From: Massilia brevitalea
Lineage (GTDB): Bacteria > Pseudomonadota > Gammaproteobacteria > Burkholderiales > Burkholderiaceae_D
NCBI RefSeq assembly: GCF_030711405.1
Contig: NZ_JAULSI010000019.1
Coordinates: 1-64,000 of the forward strand
DNA length: 64,000 nt
Direction: 5' to 3'
The notes below the pieces were generated by a model, which searched no databases, was not told the origin of the DNA, and saw only the letters and a program-made list of their open reading frames with translations. Below, in pieces: positions 1-8,631 of the stretch. How positions within the stretch are numbered: the first letter of the stretch is position 1; the number at the start of each line of letters is the position of its first letter. A program made the translations under genes and the position numbers.

Positions 1-19
1 AGGGTGGAGTCCATCACAT

Positions 20-227
20 TAGGGTGGGCACTCGTGCCCACGCGGTATGCACGTATCCTTGCACCGCTGGCCGTGATTACTCGCTCGCCAACATCTCCGC
101 GAGCCGAGAATCAAAAACCGCCTTTTCAACCGTCCACGATATTGTCACCCACTGCGAGCGACAATTCACGGCAGCGGGCCAAAAGCATGCGCACGTAACC
201 GCGTGGGCACGGAGTGCCCACCGTACG
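20..227. repeat. Palindromic intergenic element, copy A
   Basis: The left end (20-45) is TAGGGTGGGCACTCGTGCCC followed by ACGCGG. The right end (198-227) is its approximate reverse complement, ending GTGCCCACCGTACG. About 150 bp of non-coding sequence lie between. The two ends would form hairpins singly, or one long stem together. The same ends recur at 3190, 8357, 33961 and 47572. Together with the short stretch up to 323 this fills the region before the first gene; the first 19 bases hold only a partial AGGGTGG. No transposase is visible nearby. Confidence 0.85.
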
Positions 228-323
228 GATGAAGCCGCAGGCCATACAAGCGGCTACATATCAATCCCACCATATAAACAGTTTGCGGTGTAGACTCCCC
301 GCTTTCCGTCCCAGGGATTTCCC

Positions 324-1769
324 ATGCGATTGACCCTTCTCGCCGGCGCCAGCGCGCTGCTGCTGTCCGGCTGCGCCGCCACCGGCCCGGCGCCCCAAAG
401 CAAGGCCACCCAGACCGCGTCCAGCGCCGACACCCGCGCCAAAAACATCATCTTCTTCCTCGGCGACGGCATGGGCATCAACACTCTCACCGCCGCGCGC
501 ATCTACGCGGTGGGTGAAGACGGCGAGCTGACCATCGACACGCTCCCGGAATCCGCCTTCGTCAAAACCTTCTCGAACGACGCGCAAGTCACCGACAGCG
601 CCGCCTCGATGTCGGCCTACATGACCGGCGTGAAGCAGAACAACGGCGTGATCTCGATGTCCTCGGACACTCGCGCCATCAGCCCGGCCGCCGATGCCAA
701 CGGCAACAAGCAGGTGAGCCGCTGCGAGAATGGCCGCGCCATGCCGACCCTGGCCGAACTGGCCAAGGCGCGCGGCATGGCTGCCGGCGTGGTCACCACC
801 ACCAGCGTCACCGACGCCACGCCCGCCGCCACCTACGCCCACGCCTGCCACCGCAAAATCGAATCCGACATCGCCGCCGCGCTGGTGCCGGGCGGCGCGG
901 GATACAACGCCGCCCTCGGCGCAAACGGCCTGGATCTGGTCTTCGGCGGCGGCGCCCAATTCTTCGCCCCCGTCGCACAAGGCGGCAAGCGCGCCGATGG
1001 CCGCAATCTGGTCGCCGAACTGCAGGCCAAAGGCTGGCGCTATGCCGCCGACACCCAGCAAATGCAGGCCCTGGCCGCCACCGGCCAGCCGGCCATCGGC
1101 CTGTTCGCGCCAAACCACTTCAGCTACGAAGCCGCACGCGATGCCACGAAGCAGCCGGCCCTGGCCGACATGACGGCGAAAGCCATCGACATCCTGTCGC
1201 GCAACCCGAATGGCTTCTTCCTGATGGTGGAGGGCGGCCTGATCGACCATGCGCTGCACGCCACCCTGGCCAAGCGCGCGCTGCAGGAAACCGTCAGCTA
1301 CAACGCCGCGCTCAAAGTCGCCATTGACAGGATGAACGCCATCGACCCGGGCCTGAAGAACACGCTGATCGTGGCCACCGCCGACCATGACCACACCCTC
1401 TTGATCAACGGCTACTCGCCACGCACTGGCAAGACCACGCCGACCAACCCCGGCGTGCTGGGCCTGGTGCGCAGCCTGCCGGACAACAAGATCCGGCTCG
1501 ACAAGGACGGCGCGCCCTTCACCATCCTGGGCTTCGGCACCGGCGAGCATCGGATACAGGGCAGCCGCAAGGACGTGCAACTCACCGACGCCATCGCATC
1601 CGGCGACGACTACCACCAGGAAGCCGTGGTGCGCACGCGTACCGGGGCCGAAACCCATGGCGGCGCCGACGTCTACCTGGGCGCCATCGGCGCGAATGCG
1701 GAACTGTTCCGCGGGACCATCGACAACACCCGCGTCTTCAACCTGATCAAGACGGCGGGGGACCTGTGA
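324..1769 (+). CDS. Alkaline phosphatase (lipoprotein)
   Basis: A 481-residue member of the PhoA-type alkaline phosphatase family, which hydrolyses phosphate monoesters in the periplasm using a serine nucleophile and bound metals. The N-terminus is a lipoprotein signal with lipobox LSGC (Cys17), so it is probably membrane-anchored. Visible family motifs: the metal site NIIFFLGDGMG near residue 40, the nucleophile region VTDSAASMSAYMTG, the metal ligands LIDHALH and TADHDH, and a late ETHGG histidine. The next gene is a paralogue whose GTG start overlaps this stop by 3 bases, so the two are probably co-transcribed. No Pho box was recognised upstream. The ATG follows CAGGGATTTCCC, a weak ribosome site. 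Confidence 0.93.
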   Translation: MRLTLLAGASALLLSGCAATGPAPQSKATQTASSADTRAKNIIFFLGDGMGINTLTAARIYAVGEDGELTIDTLPESAFVKTFSNDAQVTDSAASMSAYMTGVKQNNGVISMSSDTRAISPAADANGNKQVSRCENGRAMPTLAELAKARGMAAGVVTTTSVTDATPAATYAHACHRKIESDIAAALVPGGAGYNAALGANGLDLVFGGGAQFFAPVAQGGKRADGRNLVAELQAKGWRYAADTQQMQALAATGQPAIGLFAPNHFSYEAARDATKQPALADMTAKAIDILSRNPNGFFLMVEGGLIDHALHATLAKRALQETVSYNAALKVAIDRMNAIDPGLKNTLIVATADHDHTLLINGYSPRTGKTTPTNPGVLGLVRSLPDNKIRLDKDGAPFTILGFGTGEHRIQGSRKDVQLTDAIASGDDYHQEAVVRTRTGAETHGGADVYLGAIGANAELFRGTIDNTRVFNLIKTAGDL

Positions 1770-3166
1770 GCGCCATGAACAAACACACCACCACCCGCCT
1801 CACCGCGCTGCTGCTGGTCGCCTTCTGTACCCACGGCGCGCAGGCGCAGGCTCCGGCCAAGCCGACAACCAAGAACATCATCTTCTTCCTCGGCGACGGC
1901 ATGGGCCCGACCACCATCACCGCGGCGCGCATCTTCAAGCATGGCGAAGACGGCCTGCTGAACTTCGAGCGCCTGGACCGCACCGCGCGCATCAAGACCT
2001 ATTCCGCCGACGCCCAGGTGACCGACAGCGCACCCTCGATGGGCGCCTACATGACCGGCGTGAAGATCAACAACGACGTCATCTCGATGCAGGACGCCAA
2101 GCCTGTGGCGCCTGCCAAGGACGCCAACGGCAACGCCAGCATCAATCGCTGCGGCGCCGGCAACGGCAGCTCGCCGATGACGATCCTGGAACTGGCCAAG
2201 GCCAATGGCAAGGCGGTCGGCGCGGTGACCACCACCGAACTGACCCACGCCACCCCGGCCTCGACCTTCTCGCACGTGTGCGACCGCGACATGGGCTATA
2301 CCATCGCGGAGCAGATCGTGCCGGGCGGCGCGGGCTATAACGAGCGTCTGAAAGACGGCGTCGACGTCCTGATGGGAGGAGGGCGCATGCACTTCACGCC
2401 GTTCGATGCGGCGCGCAACCCGAAGGGCCGCGGCGACGGGCGCGATTTGATGGCCGAGTTCAAGGCGCGCGGCTACTTTGTCGCGGGCACGCGTGCGGAC
2501 ATGATGTCTGCGCTCCCGAACCGCAAGTTCGTCGGCATCTACGCCGACAGCCATCTCGACTACGCGTCGAAACGCCGCTCCGAGCAGCCGACGCTGGCCG
2601 AGATGACGGCCAAGTCGATCGAGCTGCTGGCCAAGAATCCGAAGGGTTTCTTCCTGATGGTCGAAGGCGGCAAGATCGACCACGCGCTGCACGACACGAA
2701 TGCGCGCAACGCCATGACCGAAACGGTGGCCTTCGACGAGGCGATCCAGACCGCAGTGGAGCGCATGCGCGCACTCGATCCGGGGCTGGAGAACACGCTG
2801 ATCGTGGTGACGGCCGACCATGATCACACGATGGTCCTGAACGGCTATCCGAAGCGCGGCAACCCGGTGCTCGACATCGTGCGCGGCTACGCGAACGGCG
2901 AGCCGACGGAGGATGCCGACGGCAAGACCTTCACGACCCTGGTGTTCGGGAATGGCCCGAACCGGCCCGAGGTGCGCGCAGACGTGAGCAGCGCGCAGGC
3001 GCTGGCCGAGGATTATCACCAGGAGGCGGGCATCCGCTGGTCGAGCGAATCGCATGGCGGCGGCGACGTGAAGCTGTATGCGGCCGGGGCGGGCTCGGCG
3101 CCGTTCAAGGGCACGATCGAGAACACGCGCGTGTTCGATTTGATGAAGGCCGCGTTCGGGTTGTAA
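1766..3166 (+). CDS. Alkaline phosphatase, second paralogue
   Basis: A 466-residue PhoA-family alkaline phosphatase, clearly homologous to the preceding gene. It has NIIFFLGDGMGPTTIT near residue 36, nucleophile segment VTDSAPSMGAYMTG, metal ligands KIDHALHDTN and TADHDH, and the C-terminal SESHGG histidine. It carries a cleavable signal peptide (hydrophobic ALLLVAFCTHGAQAQA) rather than a lipobox, so it is predicted to be soluble in the periplasm. The start is GTG at 1766, overlapping the upstream stop, or ATG at 1775 three codons later. The pair may divide phosphate scavenging between anchored and free enzyme; this is inference. Confidence 0.93.
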   Translation: MSAMNKHTTTRLTALLLVAFCTHGAQAQAPAKPTTKNIIFFLGDGMGPTTITAARIFKHGEDGLLNFERLDRTARIKTYSADAQVTDSAPSMGAYMTGVKINNDVISMQDAKPVAPAKDANGNASINRCGAGNGSSPMTILELAKANGKAVGAVTTTELTHATPASTFSHVCDRDMGYTIAEQIVPGGAGYNERLKDGVDVLMGGGRMHFTPFDAARNPKGRGDGRDLMAEFKARGYFVAGTRADMMSALPNRKFVGIYADSHLDYASKRRSEQPTLAEMTAKSIELLAKNPKGFFLMVEGGKIDHALHDTNARNAMTETVAFDEAIQTAVERMRALDPGLENTLIVVTADHDHTMVLNGYPKRGNPVLDIVRGYANGEPTEDADGKTFTTLVFGNGPNRPEVRADVSSAQALAEDYHQEAGIRWSSESHGGGDVKLYAAGAGSAPFKGTIENTRVFDLMKAAFGL

Positions 3167-3189
3167 GGGCTGGCCAGCGGCATATGTCG

Positions 3190-3350
3190 TAGGGTGGGCA
3201 CTCCGTGCCCACGCGGTACGCACGTATCCGTTCACCTTTGGCCGTGACATGTCGCCCGCGAACGTATGCGCGATCCTCAGCAAGCGGCCAGTCACCGCAG
3301 CAGGCAAAAGGATGGGCACGTAACCGCGTGGGCACGGAGTGCCCACCCTA
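3190..3350. repeat. Palindromic intergenic element, copy B
   Basis: The most regular copy. TAGGGTGGGCACTCCGTGCC at 3190 is matched by GGCACGGAGTGCCCACCCTA ending at 3350. The similarity between the arms continues inwards: GCGGTACGCACGTATCC on the left is related to the reverse complement of GGATGGGCACGTAACCGC on the right. The element is therefore a roughly 160-bp imperfect inverted repeat resembling a REP doublet or small MITE. It sits between the convergent alkaline phosphatase and SWIB genes. Confidence 0.88.
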
Positions 3351-3386
3351 CGGGACACGCCAACGATCAGCACGCGCTCCAAAACA

Positions 3387-3416
3387 AAAAGCCCCGGTCA
3401 CGCGACCGGGGCTTTT
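3387..3416. terminator. Bidirectional intrinsic terminator
   Basis: Perfect stem AAAAGCCCCGGTC / GACCGGGGCTTTT with the 4-base loop ACGC. It is A-rich before and T-rich after the stem, so it can work in both directions. It lies just beyond the stop of the minus-strand SWIB gene. Confidence 0.9.
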
Positions 3417-3450
3417 CAACGTTCAGGCTAGTGGAACAGCCGGCGTCTTG

Positions 3451-3849
3451 TTATTTCAGGTGATTCGAAATCAGCTTGGTCATCTCGAACATCGAGACTT
3501 GTTCCTTGCCACCGAAGACGGCTTTCAGCTTGTCGTCGGCGTTGATCATCTGGCGGTTGTCTGCAGCCTGCAGGTCCGCTTTCTTGATGTATTCCCAGAC
3601 TTTCTTGGTCACTTCAGTGCGTGGCAGCGGCTTGTTGCCGACCACTGCAGCCAGCTCGGCCGACGGCGTCAGCTCTTTCATGAAAGCGGCGTTCGGCTTG
3701 CGTGCTGCAGCCGGTTTCTTGGCTGCTGCGGCCTTTGGTGCTGCTGCTTCCTTTGCCGGAGCGGCGGCCTTCTTCGCCGCAGGCTTAGCGGCCGGCTTGG
3801 CGGCTGCCTTCTTTGCGGGCGCTGCTGGGGATTTCTTGGCTGTTGCCAT
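3451..3849 (-). CDS. SWIB/MDM2-domain protein with Ala/Lys-rich N-terminal arm
   Basis: A 132-residue protein. Residues 1-58 are a low-complexity arm of AAAKPAAK-type repeats, resembling histone H1 tails and probably DNA-binding. Residues from about 62 to the end form a SWIB/MDM2-like fold (motifs PLPRTEVTKKVWEYIKK and MFEMTKLISNHL). Bacterial SWIB proteins are usually discussed as chromatin or topology factors; the exact role is not known to me. The start is ATG at 3849 because a perfect AGGAGG lies 7 bases upstream; a longer frame extends to 3897 without ribosome-site support. A terminator follows at 3387-3416. Confidence 0.9.
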   Translation of the reverse strand: MATAKKSPAAPAKKAAAKPAAKPAAKKAAAPAKEAAAPKAAAAKKPAAARKPNAAFMKELTPSAELAAVVGNKPLPRTEVTKKVWEYIKKADLQAADNRQMINADDKLKAVFGGKEQVSMFEMTKLISNHLK

Positions 3850-4069
3850 CTTCGAGCCTCCTAAACGAGCATATGTAAAAGTTGCGCAATATCGCACGGC
3901 TTATATTGGTGGCGTTTTAACGTTCCTGCAAGTCTTTTTCTTCATTTTTTCACTCTATACAGCCCAAAAACAGGGGTTTGCGCGTCAAGCGTGAGCGCAG
4001 AGTGAAAAACCACGCGAAATTCGGCGTAAAAACGCCGCGCGGGGCATGCACCCGGCGCGGCAAAAACGC
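3850..4069. other. Intergenic gap between ffh and the SWIB gene
   Basis: 220 bases, AT-richer than the surroundings in 3890-3970. It should hold the promoter of the minus-strand SWIB gene: on the minus strand TATAAG is readable near 3902-3907, but without a well-spaced -35. The ffh terminator lies at 4028-4061. No gene seen. Confidence 0.5.
4028..4061 (-). terminator. Intrinsic terminator of ffh
   Basis: On the minus strand GCCGCGCCGGG, loop TGCATG, then CCCGCGCGGC (one bulged base), followed by GTTTTTA. It begins 8 bases after the ffh stop codon. Confidence 0.75.
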
Positions 4070-5437
4070 TTAGCGCATGCCGGGCATCATGCCCTTCATC
4101 CCGCGCATCATCTTCATCAGGCCGCCGCCCTTGAGCTTCTTCATCATGGTCTGCATCTGGTCGTACTGCGTCAGCATGCGGTTGACTTCCTGTACCTGCA
4201 CGCCGGCGCCGGTGGCGATGCGGCGCTTGCGGTTGGCCTTGATCAGTTCCGGCTTGGCGCGTTCCTGCGGCGTCATCGAGTCGATGATGCCGACCATGCG
4301 CCGCACCTGCTTCTCGGCCTGGTCCATGTTGGCGCCGGCCGCCGCCTGCTGGAATTGCGCCGGCAGTTTATCCAGCAGGCCCGACATGCCGCCCATCTTC
4401 TTCATCTGGGTCAGCTGGGCCTTGAAGTCGTTCATGTCGAAGCGGCCGCCCGCCTTGATCTTGTTGGCCATGTCGGCCGCGGCCTTTTCGTCGACGCCTT
4501 TGCGCGCTTCTTCCACCAGCGCCATGATGTCGCCCATGCCCAGCACGCGGCTGGCCATGCGGGTCGGATCGAAGGCTTCCAGGCCGTCCAGCTTTTCCGA
4601 CACGCCGGCAAACTTGATCGGCTTGCCGGTCACGTGGCGCACCGACAGGGCCGCACCGCCGCGCGAATCGCCATCGAGCTTGGTCAGCACGATGCCGGTC
4701 AGGGGCAGGGCGTCGTTGAAGGCTTTCGCCGTGTTGATCGCATCCTGGCCCAGCATGGCGTCGACCACGAACAGGGTTTCGATCGGCTTGACCGCGCCGT
4801 GGACGGCGGCGATTTCCTGCATCATCGCTTCGTCGATACCGAGACGGCCGGCGGTGTCGATGATCAGGACATCGTGGTAGTGCTTCCTGGCCCAGTCCAG
4901 CGCGGCCAGGGCGATGTCGACCGGCTTGTCGGTGGACGACGATGGGAAGAAGTCGGCGCCGACCTGCTTCGTGACGGACTCCAGCTGCGCGATTGCGGCA
5001 GGGCGGTAGACGTCGGCCGAGACGGTCAGGACCTTTTTCTTCTTCTGTTCCTTCAGGTACTTGGCGAGCTTGCCGGTGGTGGTCGTTTTACCCACACCCT
5101 GCAAGCCGGCCATCAGGATGATCGCCGGCGGCTGCTGCGCGAACGAGAGCTGGCTGGCCTCGGCGCCGAGGTCGGCGCCCATCAGGGCGGCCAGCTCGCG
5201 CTGCACCACGCCGACCAGGGCCTGGCCCGGGCTGAGCGAGGCGATGACTTCTTCGCCCAGCGCTTTTTCCTTCACTTTGGCGATGAATTCGCGCACCGCC
5301 GGCAGCGCCACGTCGGCCTCGAGCAGCGCCAGGCGCACTTCGCGCAGCATCTCGGCGGTGTTCGCCTCGGTCAGACGCGCCTCGCCGCGCATCGTCTTGA
5401 CGACCTTGGCTAGGCGTTGGGTAAGGTTATCTAGCAT
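4070..5437 (-). CDS. ffh: Signal recognition particle GTPase Ffh
   Basis: A 455-residue SRP54 protein, the usual length. Together with 4.5S RNA it binds signal sequences on nascent membrane proteins and delivers ribosomes to FtsY. The N-domain four-helix bundle comes first, then the G domain with P-loop GLQGVGKTTTTGKLA, DVYRPAA, DTAGRL and TKLDGD. The C-terminal methionine-rich M domain carries the RNA-binding RKRRIATGAG segment and ends in a GGGLMKMMRGMKGMMPGMR tail. The ATG at 5437 is the first in frame with the family N-terminus MLDNLTQRL. It is transcribed alone towards the SWIB gene. Confidence 0.98.
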   Translation of the reverse strand: MLDNLTQRLAKVVKTMRGEARLTEANTAEMLREVRLALLEADVALPAVREFIAKVKEKALGEEVIASLSPGQALVGVVQRELAALMGADLGAEASQLSFAQQPPAIILMAGLQGVGKTTTTGKLAKYLKEQKKKKVLTVSADVYRPAAIAQLESVTKQVGADFFPSSSTDKPVDIALAALDWARKHYHDVLIIDTAGRLGIDEAMMQEIAAVHGAVKPIETLFVVDAMLGQDAINTAKAFNDALPLTGIVLTKLDGDSRGGAALSVRHVTGKPIKFAGVSEKLDGLEAFDPTRMASRVLGMGDIMALVEEARKGVDEKAAADMANKIKAGGRFDMNDFKAQLTQMKKMGGMSGLLDKLPAQFQQAAAGANMDQAEKQVRRMVGIIDSMTPQERAKPELIKANRKRRIATGAGVQVQEVNRMLTQYDQMQTMMKKLKGGGLMKMMRGMKGMMPGMR

Positions 5438-5704
5438 GTTCTACCTGACTATATATAAGACGGCATTCGAGAAAGCGGCCATTTTACCTTGCGCAAGAAG
5501 GCCTTGCCCGTCTACATCGCGCCAATTACGCCTTTTTCGAGTGCCCGTGGTGACGGATGTCACAACTGTGCGTTGCCACGTTTGACACATCTTGCATTCC
5601 CATATAGCCTTTTCCCGCTGGCATCATAACGATGTACAGCGGCATCCCGGCACCACCGCAGCAGCCCCTACCGATTTTGACGAAGCGCATAACGGAGACA
5701 TGGC
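5438..5704. other. Divergent intergenic region ffh / ABC importer
   Basis: 267 bases carrying the two outward promoters. On the plus strand TTGACA at 5582-5587 is followed after 15 bases by TATAGC (5603-5608), a short-spaced candidate for the importer operon. GTGACGGATGTCACA at 5550-5564 is an imperfect palindrome that could be an operator. No gene seen. Confidence 0.4.
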
Positions 5705-6676
5705 ATGACTAAAGTGTTCGGCAAGACCCTGATCGCAATGACCCTGCTGGCAGCCGCCGGCGCCCAGGCCCAGGAAGTCGTCAGGCTCGGCAACCTCAAG
5801 TTCGCGCACTATGGCGCCGTCTCGTACATCAAGGAAATCGCGCCCAAGTGCGGCATCAAGGTCGAAGAGAAGATCTTCCCGAAAGGCCTGGACGTCATGC
5901 AGGCCATCATCGCCGGCGAACTCGATGTCGGCACCACGGCCTCGGAGGCGGCGATCTCCGGCCGCGCCGGCGGCGCCCCGATCTTTGTGGTAGCCGGCTT
6001 TGCCAAGGGCGGCGCGCGCCTGGTGGCGCGGCCCGATCTGAAGATCACCAGTGTGCCGCAATTGAAGGGCAAGCGCGTCGGCGTGACGCGCGGCGGCATC
6101 CAGGAAGTGCTGCTGATGGCGGAACTGGCCAAGCACAACATGAAGGCCGACCCGGCGCCCGGCAAGGATGTGCAGCTGGTGTTCCTGCCGTATGCGGACC
6201 TGAACCAGGCCCTGCTCGGCAAGCAGATCGACGCCATGATGCAGTCCGAGCCGCAATCCTCGCAGGCGATCAACAAGGGCTTCGGCGCCGAGGTGCTGAA
6301 GCCCTACGACACCCCGATCGGCGAACCGATCCGCACCATGGTGATGACCGAGAAGTTCTATAAAGAGCGCCGTCCGGTCGCCGAAAAATTCATGCGCTGC
6401 TTCGTGCAGGCGACCAAGACCTTCATCGACAACAAATCCATCGCCGAGAAGTACGTGCGCGAAGTCGTGTTCAAGAACCAGATCACGACCGACGACTTCA
6501 ACGACGCCATCGGCAACTCCGAGTATTCGTACGACATCACGCCGCAGCACATCCAGATCACCACCGACACCATGGTCAAGACCGGCGTCGGACGCATGGC
6601 CAAGCCGCCGGTGGCGACCGACTGGGTCAAGACCGACTTGCTCGACGCCGCCAAGAAAAGCCTGAACATCAAGTAA
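5705..6676 (+). CDS. ABC transporter periplasmic substrate-binding protein (SsuA/TauA/NMT1 family)
   Basis: A 323-residue binding protein with a Sec signal peptide (MTKVFGKTLIAMTLLAAAGA, cleavage after AQA). The mature part has the two-lobed SsuA/TauA/NMT1-like pattern: GELDVGTTASEAAI (ligand region), LKGKRVGVTRGG (start of lobe 2) and QIDAMMQSEP. Family substrates include sulfonates, taurine, nitrate, bicarbonate and pyrimidine precursors; the sequence does not decide between them. The permease and ATPase follow directly on the same strand, completing an importer. Confidence 0.92.
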   Translation: MTKVFGKTLIAMTLLAAAGAQAQEVVRLGNLKFAHYGAVSYIKEIAPKCGIKVEEKIFPKGLDVMQAIIAGELDVGTTASEAAISGRAGGAPIFVVAGFAKGGARLVARPDLKITSVPQLKGKRVGVTRGGIQEVLLMAELAKHNMKADPAPGKDVQLVFLPYADLNQALLGKQIDAMMQSEPQSSQAINKGFGAEVLKPYDTPIGEPIRTMVMTEKFYKERRPVAEKFMRCFVQATKTFIDNKSIAEKYVREVVFKNQITTDDFNDAIGNSEYSYDITPQHIQITTDTMVKTGVGRMAKPPVATDWVKTDLLDAAKKSLNIK

Positions 6677-6701
6677 GCCAGGCCACAACCCCGGGGGCGG
6701 C

Positions 6702-7547
6702 ATGAGCACGAGCATCAGCAAGAACAAGCAGCGTAACTGGCGCGAGATCGGCGTCGGCATGGTGGTGCCGGTACTGGCAATCGCCATCTGGCAGGCCGTG
6801 GCGAGCATGGGCTGGGTCAATCCCCAGGTACTGCCGTCGCCGCTGGCGGTGTGGCACCGGTGGGTGGCCTACCTGCTGCCGCTCGTTCCCTACGAAGGCT
6901 ATACCGACGGCGGCTGGTGGCATTGGGCGTTTTCGGGGGAGCTGATCGTCGACACGCTGACCAGTTTGTACCGGGTGGTGGTCGGCTTCCTGATCGGCGG
7001 CGGGCTGGCCTTGCCGCTTGGCCTGGCCATGGGCGCGAGCAACACGGTGTATGCCTGGATGAACCCGCTGGTGCAGATCCTGCGCCCGATTCCGCCGATC
7101 GCCTACATCCCGCTGGCCATCCTCTGGTTCGGGCTCGGCAATCCACCGGCCGTGTTCCTGATCGCGCTGGGCGCCTTTTTCCCGGTGCTGATGAATACCA
7201 TCGCCGGGGTGCGCCACGTGGACGGCATTTATTTGCGCGCGGCGCGCAACCTGGGCGCCGGCGGGGTCACCATGTTCGTGCGCGTGATCCTGCCGGCGGC
7301 CGTGCCCTACATCCTGTCGGGCGTGCGCATCGGCATCGGCACCGCCTTCATCGTCGTCATCGTGTCGGAGATGATCGCGGTGAACAACGGCCTCGGCTAC
7401 CGCATCCTGGAAGCGCGCGAGTACTTCTGGTCCGACAAGATCATCGCCGGCATGATCACCATCGGCATGCTGGGCCTGGCCATCGACATAGTCATGAACC
7501 GCCTGAACAACTATCTGCTGCGCTGGCACCGCGGCCTGGAGCATTGA
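6702..7547 (+). CDS. ABC transporter permease (SsuC/TauC family)
   Basis: A 281-residue inner-membrane subunit of the BPD_transp_1 type with about six hydrophobic helices. The cytoplasmic EAA coupling loop is visible as YLRAARNLGAGGVTMFVRV followed by ILPAAVPYILSG. The start at 6702 is preceded by GGGGGC. It lies 25 bases after the binding-protein stop and abuts the ATPase ATG with no gap, so the three genes are one operon. Confidence 0.94.
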   Translation: MSTSISKNKQRNWREIGVGMVVPVLAIAIWQAVASMGWVNPQVLPSPLAVWHRWVAYLLPLVPYEGYTDGGWWHWAFSGELIVDTLTSLYRVVVGFLIGGGLALPLGLAMGASNTVYAWMNPLVQILRPIPPIAYIPLAILWFGLGNPPAVFLIALGAFFPVLMNTIAGVRHVDGIYLRAARNLGAGGVTMFVRVILPAAVPYILSGVRIGIGTAFIVVIVSEMIAVNNGLGYRILEAREYFWSDKIIAGMITIGMLGLAIDIVMNRLNNYLLRWHRGLEH

Positions 7548-8342
7548 ATGGACGCGCATATCCAAGTAAGTGGAGTGAGCAAGGTGTTCGCCAGCGACGA
7601 GCGCCAGGTGGTGGCGCTGCAGGACATCAATTTGAGCATCCCGCGCGGGCAGTTCACCTGCCTGCTCGGGCCTTCGGGCTGCGGCAAGTCGACCCTGCTG
7701 AATGCGGTGGCGGGATTTTCGCCGCCAACCGCGGGTTCGATCCTGGTCGATGGCAAGCCGGTGGCCGCGCCGGGGCCGGACCGCGGCATGGTGTTCCAGG
7801 AGTACGCGCTGTTCCCCTGGATGACGGTGGAGCAGAACGTCGGCTTCGGGCTGGACATCAAGAAGACGCCCAAGGCCGAGATCCGGCGCACCGTGGACGC
7901 GCTGCTCGGCATGCTGTCGCTGACCGATTTCCGCGCGCGCTACCCGAAGGATTTGTCGGGCGGGATGCGCCAGCGGGTGGCAATCGCGCGCGTGCTGGCG
8001 CTCGATTCGCCGATCCTGCTGATGGACGAGCCGTTCGGGGCCCTGGATGCGCTCACGCGGCGCAACTTGCAGGACGAGTTGCTGCGCATCTGGGCCGAGC
8101 TGAAGAAGACGATCCTGTTCGTCACCCACAGCATCGAGGAAGCGATCTACCTGGCTGACCGCATCGTGGTGATGACTTACCGGCCGGGGACGGTGAAGCG
8201 CGACATCCTGGTCGATTTGCCGCGCATGCGCGACCCGGCGGCGCCGGAGTTCAATGCCTTGAAGCGCGAGCTGGGGCAATTGGTGATGGAAGAACAACAA
8301 CGCCATCACAGCGATGAACTCAGGATGGCGGCGGTGGATTGA
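7548..8342 (+). CDS. ABC transporter ATP-binding protein (SsuB/TauB family)
   Basis: A 264-residue ATPase. Walker A GPSGCGKSTL is near residue 43, then the Q-loop FQEYALFPWM, signature LSGGMRQRVAIARVLA, Walker B ILLMDEPFGALD and switch histidine FVTHSIEEA. This is the typical arrangement for nitrate/sulfonate/taurine importers. Its ATG directly follows the permease stop codon. No further transporter subunit follows; a palindromic repeat starts 15 bases after the stop. Confidence 0.95.
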   Translation: MDAHIQVSGVSKVFASDERQVVALQDINLSIPRGQFTCLLGPSGCGKSTLLNAVAGFSPPTAGSILVDGKPVAAPGPDRGMVFQEYALFPWMTVEQNVGFGLDIKKTPKAEIRRTVDALLGMLSLTDFRARYPKDLSGGMRQRVAIARVLALDSPILLMDEPFGALDALTRRNLQDELLRIWAELKKTILFVTHSIEEAIYLADRIVVMTYRPGTVKRDILVDLPRMRDPAAPEFNALKRELGQLVMEEQQRHHSDELRMAAVD

Positions 8343-8356
8343 CCGGGGAATCGATC

Positions 8357-8557
8357 CGTACGGTGGGCACGCCGTGCCCACACGGTTACGTGCTTGTCCC
8401 TGCACCTGTGGCTGAGGCGATTCGCTCCGGAACGCATGCGATGGATGGGGCGCTAACGAGGTGCTTTTGGAAACGCTGCGTTAGCGCGGACGGTTCGACG
8501 GGAACGACGCCAACAATGACCATGGTTCCGCGTGGGCACGGAGTGCCCACCGTACGG
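8357..8557. repeat. Palindromic intergenic element, copy C
   Basis: The left end CGTACGGTGGGCACGCCGTG (8357) and right end CACGGAGTGCCCACCGTACG (ending 8556) are inverted. The inner flanks ACGGTTACGTGC and GGTTCCGCG are degenerate versions of those in copy B. It fills most of the 289-base gap between the ABC ATPase and the CcsA-like gene; nothing else is seen there. Confidence 0.85.
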
Positions 8558-8631
8558 GCGCAGCCAACGTAGTGCCAGGAGCGGCAGGGCAGCCCCGCCA
8601 CCGCCATTTGCCGATGGTGTAGACTGCCGGT

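Noticed and set aside
5705..8342. Assignment of the ABC importer to nitrate or taurine specifically
   Set aside because: No adjacent catabolic gene and no substrate-specific motif that I can identify; left at family level.
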